Part shown: positions 25,903 to 33,881 of the stretch, piece by piece | Position numbering within the stretch: position 1 is the first letter of the stretch | How the letters are laid out: every line of letters begins with the position of its first letter | Source of the DNA: Gallibacter sp963558965 | GTDB lineage: Bacteria > Bacillota > Clostridia > Peptostreptococcales > Anaerovoracaceae | Direction: 5' to 3' | Assembly (NCBI GenBank): GCA_963558965.1 | Contig: CAUWIT010000017.1 | Span: 1-42,914 of the forward strand | Length of the DNA stretch: 42,914 bases | The notes under the pieces: generated by a model | Told to the model about the DNA's origin: nothing | Seen by the model: the letters and a program-made list of their open reading frames with translations, nothing else | Databases searched by the model: none | Program-made: the position numbers and the translations under genes

Positions 25903-26889
25903 ATGCCAAAAATAAAAAGAAAACATGTAGTAATATTGATTTTACTTATTGTAGCAGTTTATATTATAACAACTACCGTTCCAATGTTAAAAAAAGTTGT
26001 TACACCTACTACAATAATTAAAAATGGAGAACTTAAAATAGGAAACGAAGTAACAGGATATGTTTTGCGAGACGAAACTGTCTATGGGGCAAAATCCGAG
26101 GGAAATGTTGAGTACAAAGTCAAAGAAGGAGATTTAGTAAAAGTTGGTACTACTGTCATTAGTTTTACAAAATCAGAATCTTCAAGTGATGATGAAGACA
26201 AAACATACAAAGGTGATGTTGTAGATAGTTTAGGCAAGGCATTGAAAAAAACAGACAGCAGCCAAGCTCAGAGAAAAGGCGTTTTTTCAACTTATATAGA
26301 TGGTTATGAAAACTATTTTAAAGTAGATAATTTCGACAAGATAACTGAGAAAAAGGCCTCTAAAAAAACTAACAACGTTGAGAAATTCAAGGCTGGAAGT
26401 GTAAAAGCAAATCAACCTATGTATAAACTTACAGACCAGAGTATCTGGTATATCCTTTGCTGGATAGATAGCGAAGACGTAAGTAAATACGAAGAAGGCA
26501 ATTCTGTTACAGTACAAATTGACGATGACGAAATCAAGTTTAATATAGAAAAAATAGAAGTTGAAGGCGATAAATGGAAAGTGCTGCTTAAGTGTAATAG
26601 ATATTACGAGGATTTTGCAAAAATTCGAAAAGCAGATATAAGTTTAGTAGCCACAAGTAGAGAAGGCTTATTGGTACCAAACAAATGTATCACTACAAAA
26701 AAGAAACAGCAAGGAGTTTACGTTGTTTCAAAAACAGGGGATACAAGTTTTGTACGTATCAATGTAAAAGCCACAGACGGGGAAAACTCTATTGTTTCGG
26801 AAACTTCATTTTATGATGAAGACGGAAATTTAGTAAATACAGTAAGTATTTACGATGAAATACTAAATAACCCTAAAAAAGAAAAATAA
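25903..26889 (+). CDS. Membrane-anchored HlyD-like (lipoyl/barrel-sandwich) protein, function unknown
   Basis: 328 residues from ATG 25903, with GGAGA eight bases before it; an upstream TTG at 25888 is less likely. One N-terminal membrane anchor (HVVILILLIVAVYIITTTV) is followed by an extracytoplasmic region that recalls HlyD/membrane-fusion adaptors: VTGYVLRDETVYGAKSEGNV and VKEGDLVKVGTTVISF form a lipoyl-like hammerhead, then a Ser/Asp/Lys-rich linker and a beta-rich C-terminus. No ABC or RND transporter gene adjoins it. It sits directly upstream of yggS-sepF-divIVA, so an envelope or division role is a reasonable inference only. Confidence 0.75.
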   Translation: MPKIKRKHVVILILLIVAVYIITTTVPMLKKVVTPTTIIKNGELKIGNEVTGYVLRDETVYGAKSEGNVEYKVKEGDLVKVGTTVISFTKSESSSDDEDKTYKGDVVDSLGKALKKTDSSQAQRKGVFSTYIDGYENYFKVDNFDKITEKKASKKTNNVEKFKAGSVKANQPMYKLTDQSIWYILCWIDSEDVSKYEEGNSVTVQIDDDEIKFNIEKIEVEGDKWKVLLKCNRYYEDFAKIRKADISLVATSREGLLVPNKCITTKKKQQGVYVVSKTGDTSFVRINVKATDGENSIVSETSFYDEDGNLVNTVSIYDEILNNPKKEK

Positions 26890-26907
26890 GGGAGAAGGTG
26901 AAATATT

Positions 26908-27570
26908 GTGAGCAATATTAAGGAAAATTTAAGGGAGATTAGAGATAATTTAAAAGAAGGGGTTCTTTTAGTTGCAGTTACAAAAACTCACACAGCTATG
27001 GAAATCAATGAAGCCATTGACGAAGGAGTTACAGATATCGGTGAAAATAAAGTACAGGAAATCCTAGATAAATACGATAAAGTAAAACCTGTTAGATGGC
27101 ATATGATAGGACATCTTCAAACAAACAAAGTAAAATATATTATCGATAAAGTTGACCTTATACATTCGGTTGATTCAATGAAACTTGCTAAAGAAATCGA
27201 CAAGAGAGCAGGTCAGCATGATAAGATTATGGATATATTGATACAAGTTAATGCTGCTGAGGAAACAAGCAAATTTGGTATTACTACTCAGGAAACAAAG
27301 CAGCTTATTATGGATATTTTGGAACAATGTGAAAACATACGCATAAGAGGACTTATGTGTATCGCTCCATTTGCAGAAGATCCAAATGATGTAAGACAAT
27401 ATTTTGCCGAAGTTAAAAAACAGTATGATGAGTTTGGTAAAATAGAGCATCCAAGATTAGATTTTCAATATTTATCAATGGGTATGTCTCATGACTACGA
27501 AGTTGCAATGGAAGAAGGCGCAAATCTAGTTAGAGTAGGCAGTGCAATTTTTGGTAGCAGAGTTTATTAA
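26908..27570 (+). CDS. PLP-binding protein YggS/YlmE (PLPBP)
   Basis: 220 residues, alanine-racemase-like TIM barrel without the second domain. The PLP lysine is in LVAVTKTHTAMEIN; GENKVQE, WHMIGHLQTNKVKYI, SMGMSHDYEVAMEEGANLVR and VGSAIFG are family signatures. It keeps PLP and amino-acid pools in balance. The start is a GTG at 26908 with GGGAGAAGG upstream. It belongs to the ylm division cluster. Confidence 0.94.
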   Translation: MSNIKENLREIRDNLKEGVLLVAVTKTHTAMEINEAIDEGVTDIGENKVQEILDKYDKVKPVRWHMIGHLQTNKVKYIIDKVDLIHSVDSMKLAKEIDKRAGQHDKIMDILIQVNAAEETSKFGITTQETKQLIMDILEQCENIRIRGLMCIAPFAEDPNDVRQYFAEVKKQYDEFGKIEHPRLDFQYLSMGMSHDYEVAMEEGANLVRVGSAIFGSRVY

Positions 27571-27590
27571 ATTCAGGAGGAATTAAAAAA

Positions 27591-28073
27591 ATGGGAGTAT
27601 TTGATAAGTTTAAGGACTTAGTAGGTGTTGGTGACGAATTCGATGATGAAGACTTTGAACCAACAGAAGAAGAAATTGAAGAAGCAGCTAGAAACGTTGA
27701 AAGAAACTATGAAAAACCAAGTAAATACACTAGATCTTCGTTGAGAGAAAACAACGTAGTTCATATGGGTGCGGTAGGAGGTGGCCCAATGAAACTTATG
27801 GTAATAGAACCAACTTCTTTTGAAGAATCTCAGAAACTTGTTGATTCACTAAAAGAAAACAAGCCAGTTATTGTTAACTTAGAACAGCTAGACGCAGAAG
27901 TAGCAAGAAAAATCTTCGACTTTTTAAGTGGAGCTACTTATGCATTAGAAGGAAATGTACAGAAAATCGCAAACAATATTTTCGTATTTGCACCAGAAAC
28001 TGTAGACATTTCATCTAACGACAGCAGCAAAGAATTTAATTTTGGAGCAATGGACAGCGATACTTGGAGGTAA
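27591..28073 (+). CDS. sepF: Cell division protein SepF
   Basis: 160 residues. SepF polymerises into rings, binds the FtsZ tail and anchors it to the membrane. The N-terminal amphipathic membrane helix (MGVFDKFKDLVGV) and an acidic linker come first. The C-terminal core (MKLMVIEPTSFEESQKLVD, KPVIVNLEQLD, RKIFDFLSGATYALEG) follows. Strong AGGAGG site. Lies between yggS and divIVA; ylmG and ylmH, often in the same cluster, are missing. Confidence 0.95.
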   Translation: MGVFDKFKDLVGVGDEFDDEDFEPTEEEIEEAARNVERNYEKPSKYTRSSLRENNVVHMGAVGGGPMKLMVIEPTSFEESQKLVDSLKENKPVIVNLEQLDAEVARKIFDFLSGATYALEGNVQKIANNIFVFAPETVDISSNDSSKEFNFGAMDSDTWR

Positions 28074-28076
28074 GTT

Positions 28077-28748
28077 ATGATAACACCGGCAGACATTCAA
28101 AAAAAAGAATTTACTAAAGGCTTTAGAGGATATGATATTGAAGAAGTTGATATGTTTTTAGATTTAATAACACTTGACTTAGAAAAGCTAATCAAAGAAA
28201 ACTTAAATTTAAAAGCTCAGGTAGCAACTTTAGAAAAAGATCAAGGCTCAATTGCAGGCACAGACTTAACAGTTAAGGATACACTAGAAGCAGCTAAAAA
28301 AATCATGGATGATTTAGCAGTAAGCTCAGAAAAGAGAGCTAAAACTATAGTAGAAAACGCAGAAATGGATGCAGCTATAATCATCAAAGATGCTAAGATG
28401 AAGGCAGAACAAGTTGCAGCCGAAAGCGCAGCTCTAACTAATAGTTTTGAAAACTTTAAGAGAGAGTACAAGGCAGTATTGGACAAGTACGCAGAAGACT
28501 TTGATTATATTGCTAGAAGCATTGATATTGATAGCCTAGCAGCTCTAATTAAAGAAAAAGAAACATCAAAAGTTGAAGATTTTATTAGCGAATCAATCAC
28601 AGATAAGCCAGTAGATGAACCAACTATGATTCACCAGTCAGTAGAAACTGAAACTGAGACATCTTCAGTGGAAGAAACAGTCTTAAAAGACGCAGCAGAG
28701 TGCACTGAAGACGATAAAAAAACGATGATTAATATTAAATACGAATAA
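28077..28748 (+). CDS. divIVA: Septum/pole-site protein DivIVA
   Basis: 223 residues. The conserved N-terminal domain (ITPADIQKKEFTKGFRGYD, EEVDMFLD) binds curved membrane, and long coiled coils follow. The C-terminal 60 residues are acidic, Thr/Ser/Glu-rich and look disordered. It recruits division or wall factors to negatively curved membrane. The ATG lies three bases after sepF, so the two are translationally linked. Confidence 0.93.
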   Translation: MITPADIQKKEFTKGFRGYDIEEVDMFLDLITLDLEKLIKENLNLKAQVATLEKDQGSIAGTDLTVKDTLEAAKKIMDDLAVSSEKRAKTIVENAEMDAAIIIKDAKMKAEQVAAESAALTNSFENFKREYKAVLDKYAEDFDYIARSIDIDSLAALIKEKETSKVEDFISESITDKPVDEPTMIHQSVETETETSSVEETVLKDAAECTEDDKKTMINIKYE

Positions 28749-28750
28749 TT

Positions 28751-28786
28751 AAGGAGGCGGGGCAGAGATGCCCCGTAGTTTTTATG
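28751..28786 (+). promoter_or_regulatory. Shine-Dalgarno, GNRA-capped hairpin and lspA start codon
   Basis: AAGGAGG (28751-28757) lies 26 bases before the lspA ATG (28784), too far for normal initiation. Between them is a six-base-pair stem, GGGGCA (28759-28764) with TGCCCC (28769-28774), closed by a GAGA tetraloop (GNRA type). Folded, it leaves about ten unpaired bases between the site and the start codon. A decoy out-of-frame ATG at 28768 is buried in the stem. The short T-run after it means a weak terminator is the alternative reading. Confidence 0.6.
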
Positions 28787-29224
28787 TTTTATATTTTAAT
28801 TGCAGCTTTAATAGCTATAGACCAAATCATCAAAATAATCGTTCGCGCAAACCTATCTATAGGCCAAGGATTTCCCCTGCTAGGCGAATTTTTTAAAATC
28901 ACCTATATAGAAAATACAGGAATGGCATTTGGTATGATGTCAGGGCGTAGTCTATTTTTAATAGTGCTACCTATCCTGTTCATGGTGGGGATATACTTGT
29001 TGTGGAGAAAATACAAAGATAAGTATGAAAAAATAATGAGTATTTCAGTTGCTATGATTTTAGCAGGTGGGATTTCCAACTTGTTCGATAGAATAATCTT
29101 TGGAAGTGTAACAGATTATTTGGATTTACAGTGGTTTGCAATATTTAATTTTGCAGACATTTGTGCAACAGTAGGATGCGCCTTACTTTGCATAAGTATA
29201 TTTTTTTTCGAGAAAAAGGAATAG
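28784..29224 (+). CDS. lspA: Lipoprotein signal peptidase (signal peptidase II)
   Basis: 146 residues with four membrane segments. It cleaves prolipoprotein signal peptides after lipid modification. The two catalytic aspartates are Asp102 (SNLFDRI) and Asp125 (FNFADI); NTGMAFGM is also conserved. The start is fixed by the family N-terminus and by the absence of any in-frame upstream ATG, which leaves the structured ribosome site described separately. Its stop is three bases before the rluD ATG. Confidence 0.95.
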   Translation: MFYILIAALIAIDQIIKIIVRANLSIGQGFPLLGEFFKITYIENTGMAFGMMSGRSLFLIVLPILFMVGIYLLWRKYKDKYEKIMSISVAMILAGGISNLFDRIIFGSVTDYLDLQWFAIFNFADICATVGCALLCISIFFFEKKE

Positions 29225-29225
29225 T

Positions 29226-30164
29226 ATGGATAAAATAGAATTTATAGTTGAAATAGAGGAAAACGGAGAGAGACTAGATAGTCTACTATCAAAAAAGGAT
29301 CAAACCAATTCGAGAAGCTATTTTCAAAAATTAATAGAAAAAGGTAATGTAGAAGTAAACGGAAAAGTATGTACTACGAAAAAATACAAAGTAGCAAAAG
29401 ATGATAACATAGTCGTTAATCTACCGGAGCCTGAAAACCTAGAAATACTTGCCGAAAACATACCATTAGATATAGTCTATGAAGATGACGATGTATTAGT
29501 GATAAATAAGCCAGCAGGAATGGTTGTCCATCCGGCTGTAGGAAATTATTCGGGCACAATGGTAAATGCTATTATGTACCATTGCGGAGACAAGCTTTCT
29601 TCTATAAATGGAGTTATTAGACCTGGTATAGTTCATCGTATCGACAAGGATACAAGCGGTCTAATAATGGTAGCAAAAAATGATATAGCCCATAACAGCC
29701 TTGCAGCTCAATTAAAAGAGCACAGCATTACTAGACGTTACTTAGCAGTAGTCTATAACAACTTCACAGAAGATGAAGGAACTATAGATGCACCTATTGG
29801 TAGAGATCCTAAAAATAGGCTAAAACAGGGCATAGTATATAACGGTGGCAAAGAAGCCATAACTCATTACAAAGTGAGAGAAAGATTTGGTAAGTTTACC
29901 CTAGTCGAATGCCGACTAGAAACAGGTAGAACTCATCAAATAAGAGTCCATATGGCATATAAAAAACATCCATTATTAGGAGACGATGTATATGGACCAG
30001 AGAAAAATAAATACGGTGCAAAAGGACAAATGCTACACGCATATAAATTAGGCTTCATACATCCTAAAACTGGGGAGTATATGGAATTTCAGTGTCCACC
30101 ACCAGAAAACTTTGAAAACATTTTAAAAAAATTGAGGTTAGAATATGAGCAAAAAAAGTTTTAA
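29226..30164 (+). CDS. rluD: Large-subunit pseudouridine synthase, RluA/RluD family
   Basis: 312 residues: an N-terminal S4 RNA-binding domain (ERLDSLLSKKDQTNSRSYF) and a RluA catalytic domain with HRIDKDTSG (catalytic Asp140) and GRTHQIRVHMAYKKHPLLGD. It modifies uridines in 23S rRNA; the exact sites cannot be told from the sequence. lspA-rluD is a common pair. Its end overlaps the next gene by 20 bases. Confidence 0.92.
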   Translation: MDKIEFIVEIEENGERLDSLLSKKDQTNSRSYFQKLIEKGNVEVNGKVCTTKKYKVAKDDNIVVNLPEPENLEILAENIPLDIVYEDDDVLVINKPAGMVVHPAVGNYSGTMVNAIMYHCGDKLSSINGVIRPGIVHRIDKDTSGLIMVAKNDIAHNSLAAQLKEHSITRRYLAVVYNNFTEDEGTIDAPIGRDPKNRLKQGIVYNGGKEAITHYKVRERFGKFTLVECRLETGRTHQIRVHMAYKKHPLLGDDVYGPEKNKYGAKGQMLHAYKLGFIHPKTGEYMEFQCPPPENFENILKKLRLEYEQKKF

Positions 30165-30774
30165 ACCAGGAGCTATGTTAAGTCCACTGCCAGTAATTAT
30201 GGCTTCAGTAGGTGACATAAATGGCGAAAATAACATAATAACTATCGCTTGGACTGGCATAGTAAATACAAATCCACCTATGACATATATCTCAGTAAAA
30301 CCAGAGAGATATTCTCATCATATGATAGAAGAAAATATGGAATTTGTAATCAACTTAGTTGATAGAAAACTTGCATTTGCAGCTGATTATTGCGGTGTAA
30401 AATCAGGCAAAGATATAGATAAGTGGAAGGAAATGAACTTATCTAAAGAACCATGTAAAATAGTAAAATGCCCACAGATAAAAGAGTCACCAGCATCAAT
30501 CGAATGTGTTGTAAAACAAGTTGTAAAACTACCAAGTCATCATATGTTTATGGCTGAAATAGTAAACATAAACATCGATGAGAAAATAGTAGATGAAAAT
30601 GGACGCATATGCCTTGACGAAGCAGGACTGGTTTGCTACAATCATGGCGAATACTTTAAAATAGCAAAAGAACCATTTGGAAAATTTGGTTTTTCTGTTA
30701 TGAAACCTAAAACAAAAAAGAGAATAAATAGAGCAAAGCATTATAAAAAAACTAAAAAGAACAAACAAAACTAA
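30145..30774 (+). CDS. Flavin reductase / flavoredoxin family protein
   Basis: 209 residues with an FMN-binding split-barrel fold: AMLSPLPVIMASVG, NIITIAWTGIVNTNPPMTYISV and EFVINLVDRKLAFAADYCG are typical of flavoredoxin-like proteins (Flavin_Reduct). It probably binds FMN and transfers electrons; the partner is unknown. The C-terminus is very basic. It overlaps rluD by 20 bases and ends the operon; only a weak hairpin without a T-run (30787-30809) follows. Confidence 0.85.
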   Translation: MSKKSFKPGAMLSPLPVIMASVGDINGENNIITIAWTGIVNTNPPMTYISVKPERYSHHMIEENMEFVINLVDRKLAFAADYCGVKSGKDIDKWKEMNLSKEPCKIVKCPQIKESPASIECVVKQVVKLPSHHMFMAEIVNINIDEKIVDENGRICLDEAGLVCYNHGEYFKIAKEPFGKFGFSVMKPKTKKRINRAKHYKKTKKNKQN

Positions 30775-30877
30775 AAAGGAAACAGAGTGCCTAGTGGAAG
30801 GTTAGGCACCCTATAAGTTAAAAGATTGAAATTTGATGAAAAAGTTTAAAAGAAACATTTGATTATGAGGGGATATA

Positions 30878-31012
30878 TTAATCAAGTGTTACTTTCTTCC
30901 CTTTTTGATTACAAGTACTTTGTAATTTTTTAATACACTCTTCGCAAATATAACCATTGTGAAATGGTAAAATGTGATATGGCCTATTACATAGGGTGCA
31001 CTTATTCATCAT
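30878..31012 (-). CDS. Small zinc-finger protein (44 residues), Gin-like
   Basis: The minus-strand frame starts with two ATG codons (31012 and 31009) behind a strong AAAGGAGAGGG site and ends at TAA 30878. The product has a CTLC knuckle at residues 5-8 and a CEEC knuckle at 23-26, separated by 14 residues, then a basic tail. That layout (CxxC ... G-Y-I-CxxC) resembles Gin/CsfB, the sigma-G anti-sigma factor of spore formers, but the similarity is short and other small zinc ribbons look alike. It is transcribed against its neighbours in the 379-base gap between the flavin reductase and the hydrolase genes. Confidence 0.65.
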   Translation of the reverse strand: MMNKCTLCNRPYHILPFHNGYICEECIKKLQSTCNQKGKKVTLD

Positions 31013-31091
31013 GCCCTCTCCTTTCAACGACTTCGATTGTATGTTCTACATGACTATATTTTAACAACAGTTAATCCAAAAATAAATAGCT

Positions 31092-31135
31092 TTGCAAATA
31101 AAACCCAATTTTTGTAATATAAATACCAAAAATTG
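31092..31135 (+). promoter_or_regulatory. Promoter with palindromic operator for the hydrolase gene
   Basis: TTGCAA (31092-31097) and TAATAT (31115-31120) are 17 bases apart. A perfect 9-base inverted repeat, CAATTTTTG (31106-31114) and CAAAAATTG (31127-31135), brackets the -10 element with a 12-base spacer. A repressor bound there would block transcription. The regulator is unknown. Confidence 0.55.
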
Positions 31136-31153
31136 TAATATGAGGACGAAAAA

Positions 31154-32023
31154 ATGAAAGATAACAACAATTCAAAAATGGAAAATTTTGTACTAAAAGA
31201 AGAAAATAAAAAATCGATAATAGGTTATGCGTGGGATATAGAAAACCCAACAAAGGTAGTTTGTATCATTCATGGCATAGGCGAATACGCAAAAAGATAC
31301 AACCGTATGGCAAAAAAATTTAACGAAGCAGGTTATGCCGTATTTTCAATGGACCTTAGAGGACATGGACAGTCATTTGGTAAAAGAGGTCATTGTGCAC
31401 CAAGAGAAAGTGTACTTGAAGACATAAATGACTTAATTGATTACGCAAGAGTTCAGCATCCCAACGTGCCATTCGTGCTATATGGCCACAGCATGGGCGG
31501 CAACATAACTTTAGACTACAGAAACAGAGGCAAATACAATGGGGACATTACAGGCTATGTAGTAAGCGCTCCATGGGTAAAATTAGTAAGAAAAGTGCCA
31601 AAATATCAATACGTATTTATGACTGGACTATCACACATAATGCCACAGTTTAAAATCTCATCAGCTATAGACGAGTCAGCTTTGGGAAATAAAGCAAATG
31701 TAGCTGGCTACTCAAAAGATAAGTATGTGCACAACTACATTTCAGCAGCTTGTGCAGTAGCTGGTTTTAACATCGGCAACGCCCTATATGACGATACTCA
31801 TATAATCAAGGGAGACGGCCGAAAAAGACCTATGCTCCTAATGCATGGAGACAAGGATGTAATATGCAGCGTAGAAGGAAGTAGGCAGATAAGCAAAAAT
31901 CAAGCCGATACATGCGAGTATGTGGAATGGCCTGGTCTTTACCATGAAATCCACAATGGAGGCGAGCATAGTAGAGGTACAGAAGTCATAGAAAAAGCAA
32001 TCGACTGGATAGGTAAATTATAG
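31154..32023 (+). CDS. Alpha/beta hydrolase, lysophospholipase/monoglyceride-lipase type
   Basis: 289 residues, serine hydrolase of the Hydrolase_4 group. The oxyanion region is IIHGIGEYAKRY, and the nucleophile is Ser113 in GHSMGGN. The acid is in LMHGDKDVIC (Asp near 237) and the His in GLYHEIHNG (near 263). The substrate is probably a monoacylglycerol or lysophospholipid. It lacks a signal peptide, so it should act in the cytoplasm or on the inner membrane face. Monocistronic: its own promoter, a GAGGA site and a terminator. Confidence 0.9.
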   Translation: MKDNNNSKMENFVLKEENKKSIIGYAWDIENPTKVVCIIHGIGEYAKRYNRMAKKFNEAGYAVFSMDLRGHGQSFGKRGHCAPRESVLEDINDLIDYARVQHPNVPFVLYGHSMGGNITLDYRNRGKYNGDITGYVVSAPWVKLVRKVPKYQYVFMTGLSHIMPQFKISSAIDESALGNKANVAGYSKDKYVHNYISAACAVAGFNIGNALYDDTHIIKGDGRKRPMLLMHGDKDVICSVEGSRQISKNQADTCEYVEWPGLYHEIHNGGEHSRGTEVIEKAIDWIGKL

Positions 32024-32031
32024 AAGTAAAA

Positions 32032-32060
32032 AACCCCTGAAATCTTAAGTTTCAGGGGTT
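32032..32060. terminator. Bidirectional terminator between the hydrolase gene and tsf
   Basis: A perfect 11-base stem, AACCCCTGAAA with TTTCAGGGGTT, around a 7-base loop. A-rich sequence precedes and T-rich follows, serving both convergent genes. Confidence 0.88.
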
Positions 32061-32083
32061 AATTTTTGTCTTTGTGTCAGATC

Positions 32084-33010
32084 TTATTTCTGAGCTGCTG
32101 CTGCCTGCTGAGCTGCAACTTCTGCTGCGAAATCTTCTTCTTTCTTTTCAATACCTTCGCCAACTTCATATCTAACCATTGAAGCAACCTTCATATCTTT
32201 GCCAACTTCTTTAGCAACTTCTGCTACGTATTCAGCAACTGTTAGATCACCATTCTTAACGAATTTCTGATCAACTAGGCATACTTCCTTAAGGATAGCT
32301 TTGATCTTTCCTGGGATGATTCTGTCTAGAAGTTCTTCTTTTTTACCTTCGTTTAGTAGCTGGTGCTTAGCGATTTCAGTTTCTGAAGCTAACCATTCCT
32401 GGTCAACCTGAGTGTCATCTAAGAACTTAGGGTTCATTGAAGCAACCTGCATTGCTACGTCTTTACCTACTACTGCGATTTCATCAGCTGTAGCTTCAGT
32501 TTCAAGACCAACGATAACACCGATCATACCATTTGTATGAGTGTATCCTGAGTAAACAACGCCTGGTTCAGCATACTTAACAAATCTTCTGATTGTTAGG
32601 TTTTCACCGATTGTAGCGATTTTGTTTGTTAGTTCTTCGCCAACTGTTTTTTCTGCATCATATGGTAGAGCTTTTAGAGCTTCTACGTCAGCTGCATCAT
32701 TTTCTAGAGCGATTTGAGCGATCTTTTCTACGAAAGTAACGAAGTCTTCGTTTTTAGCTACGAAGTCAGTTTCTGAGTTAACTTCTACAAGAGCTGCAGA
32801 TTTGTGATCTTCAGCAAATGCGATTCTTACAAGACCCATAGCAGCGATTCTGTCTGATTTTTTAGCTGCTTTTGAAAGTCCTTTTTCTCTTAAAATTTCA
32901 ATTGCTTTTTCAACGTCGCCGTCTGTTTCTACAAGAGCTTTCTTGCAGTCCATCATACCAGCGCCAGTGATTTCTCTTAGTTCTTTAACTAATGCTGCTG
33001 TTACTGCCAT
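32084..33010 (-). CDS. tsf: Elongation factor Ts
   Basis: 308 residues. It is the nucleotide exchange factor for EF-Tu. UBA-like N-terminus AALVKELREITGAGMMDCKKAL, then VNSETDFVAKNEDF and the dimerisation domains; the C-terminus ends in an Ala/Gln-rich tail. The ATG immediately follows the rpsB stop with no gap; a GAGGAA site lies within the end of rpsB. Confidence 0.97.
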   Translation of the reverse strand: MAVTAALVKELREITGAGMMDCKKALVETDGDVEKAIEILREKGLSKAAKKSDRIAAMGLVRIAFAEDHKSAALVEVNSETDFVAKNEDFVTFVEKIAQIALENDAADVEALKALPYDAEKTVGEELTNKIATIGENLTIRRFVKYAEPGVVYSGYTHTNGMIGVIVGLETEATADEIAVVGKDVAMQVASMNPKFLDDTQVDQEWLASETEIAKHQLLNEGKKEELLDRIIPGKIKAILKEVCLVDQKFVKNGDLTVAEYVAEVAKEVGKDMKVASMVRYEVGEGIEKKEEDFAAEVAAQQAAAAQK

Positions 33011-33745
33011 TTATTTTTCCTCACTTTCTACTTCTTCTGTAGCTTCTGATTCGTCAAAGCTTTCACCCTGCTTACCTTCGATAACTGCGTCAGCCATGCT
33101 GCTTGCAATTAGTTTAACTGCTCTGATAGCATCGTCATTTGCAGGAATGATGTAATCAACATCATCAGGATCACAGTTAGTATCAACAATACCTACTACA
33201 GGAATACCTAATGTTCTAGCTTCCTTAACTGCGATCTTTTCTTTCTTAGGGTCAACGATGAAGATTGCTCCTGGCATTCCCTTCATATCTTTGATACCGC
33301 CTAAGAATTTTTCTAGTCTTTCAAGTTCTCTCTGAAGAGTTAGAACTTCTCTCTTGCTTAGCTTTTCAAAAGTTCCGTCTTCTTCCATAGCCTTGATATC
33401 GTTAAGTCTCTTAATTCTAGTTGAGATTGTTTTCCAGTTTGTAAGCATGCCGCCTAACCATCTCTGGTTAACATAGTACATACCGCATCTTAGAGCTTCG
33501 TCTTTGATAGCTCCCTGAGCCTGTTTCTTAGTTCCTACGAAAAGAACTGGTTTGCCGCTTTCGCCAACTTCTCTCATGAAAGAGTAAGCTTCATCAATCT
33601 TCTTTACAGTTTTCTGTAGGTCGATGATGTAGATACCATTTCTTTCTGTAAAAATGTATGGAGCCATTTTAGGGTTCCATCTTCTTGTCTGGTGTCCAAA
33701 GTGTACACCTGCTTCTAAAAGCTGTTTCATTGAAATTACTGACAT
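33011..33745 (-). CDS. rpsB: 30S ribosomal protein S2
   Basis: 244 residues from ATG 33745, which has an AGGAGG site; the frame stays open upstream to 33811, but that part is leader sequence. Motifs: MKQLLEAGVHFGHQTRRWNPKM, GTKKQAQGAI, RWLGGMLTNWKT and PVVGIVDTNCDPD. The C-terminal tail is acidic. Co-transcribed with tsf from a strong promoter. Confidence 0.97.
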   Translation of the reverse strand: MSVISMKQLLEAGVHFGHQTRRWNPKMAPYIFTERNGIYIIDLQKTVKKIDEAYSFMREVGESGKPVLFVGTKKQAQGAIKDEALRCGMYYVNQRWLGGMLTNWKTISTRIKRLNDIKAMEEDGTFEKLSKREVLTLQRELERLEKFLGGIKDMKGMPGAIFIVDPKKEKIAVKEARTLGIPVVGIVDTNCDPDDVDYIIPANDDAIRAVKLIASSMADAVIEGKQGESFDESEATEEVESEEK

Positions 33746-33880
33746 ATTAAATTTCCTCCTGGTTTTTTCCTTCCACCGAGACTTTCCAAAAAAGGAGCCT
33801 TTTGGCACCACCTAATTTGTAATCCGGCGTGTTTAATTAAAAAATACTCGGTATCATTTTTTGTAAATAACACCGAGTAA
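33746..33880 (-). promoter_or_regulatory. Structured leader of rpsB-tsf, candidate autoregulatory RNA
   Basis: On the minus strand, CTCGGTG occurs twice: upstream (33877-33871) and again near the ribosome site (33780-33774). A single ACCGAG (33851-33846) between them can pair with either copy, giving two exclusive folds. The first fold is followed by a T-run (33845-33840). A second stem-like element, GGTGCC-AAAA-GGCTCC then six T, lies at about 33806-33785. The upstream copy lies at the likely transcription start, so only part of it may be in the RNA. Confidence 0.5.
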
Positions 33881-33881
33881 T

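Noticed and set aside
28768..28900. 41-codon frame starting in the lspA leader hairpin
   Set aside because: It overlaps lspA out of frame, the product has no membrane or known motif, and its ATG is inside the stem.
30787..30809. Stem GTGCCTA/TAGGCAC as terminator after the flavin reductase gene
   Set aside because: No T-run follows on the plus strand, and on the minus strand the T-rich stretch is too distant; at most a weak element.
33780..33815. T-box-like AGGTGGTGCC followed by a terminator-like stem ahead of rpsB
   Set aside because: No Stem I or specifier loop is visible, the leader is short, and a ribosomal protein operon is not a T-box target.
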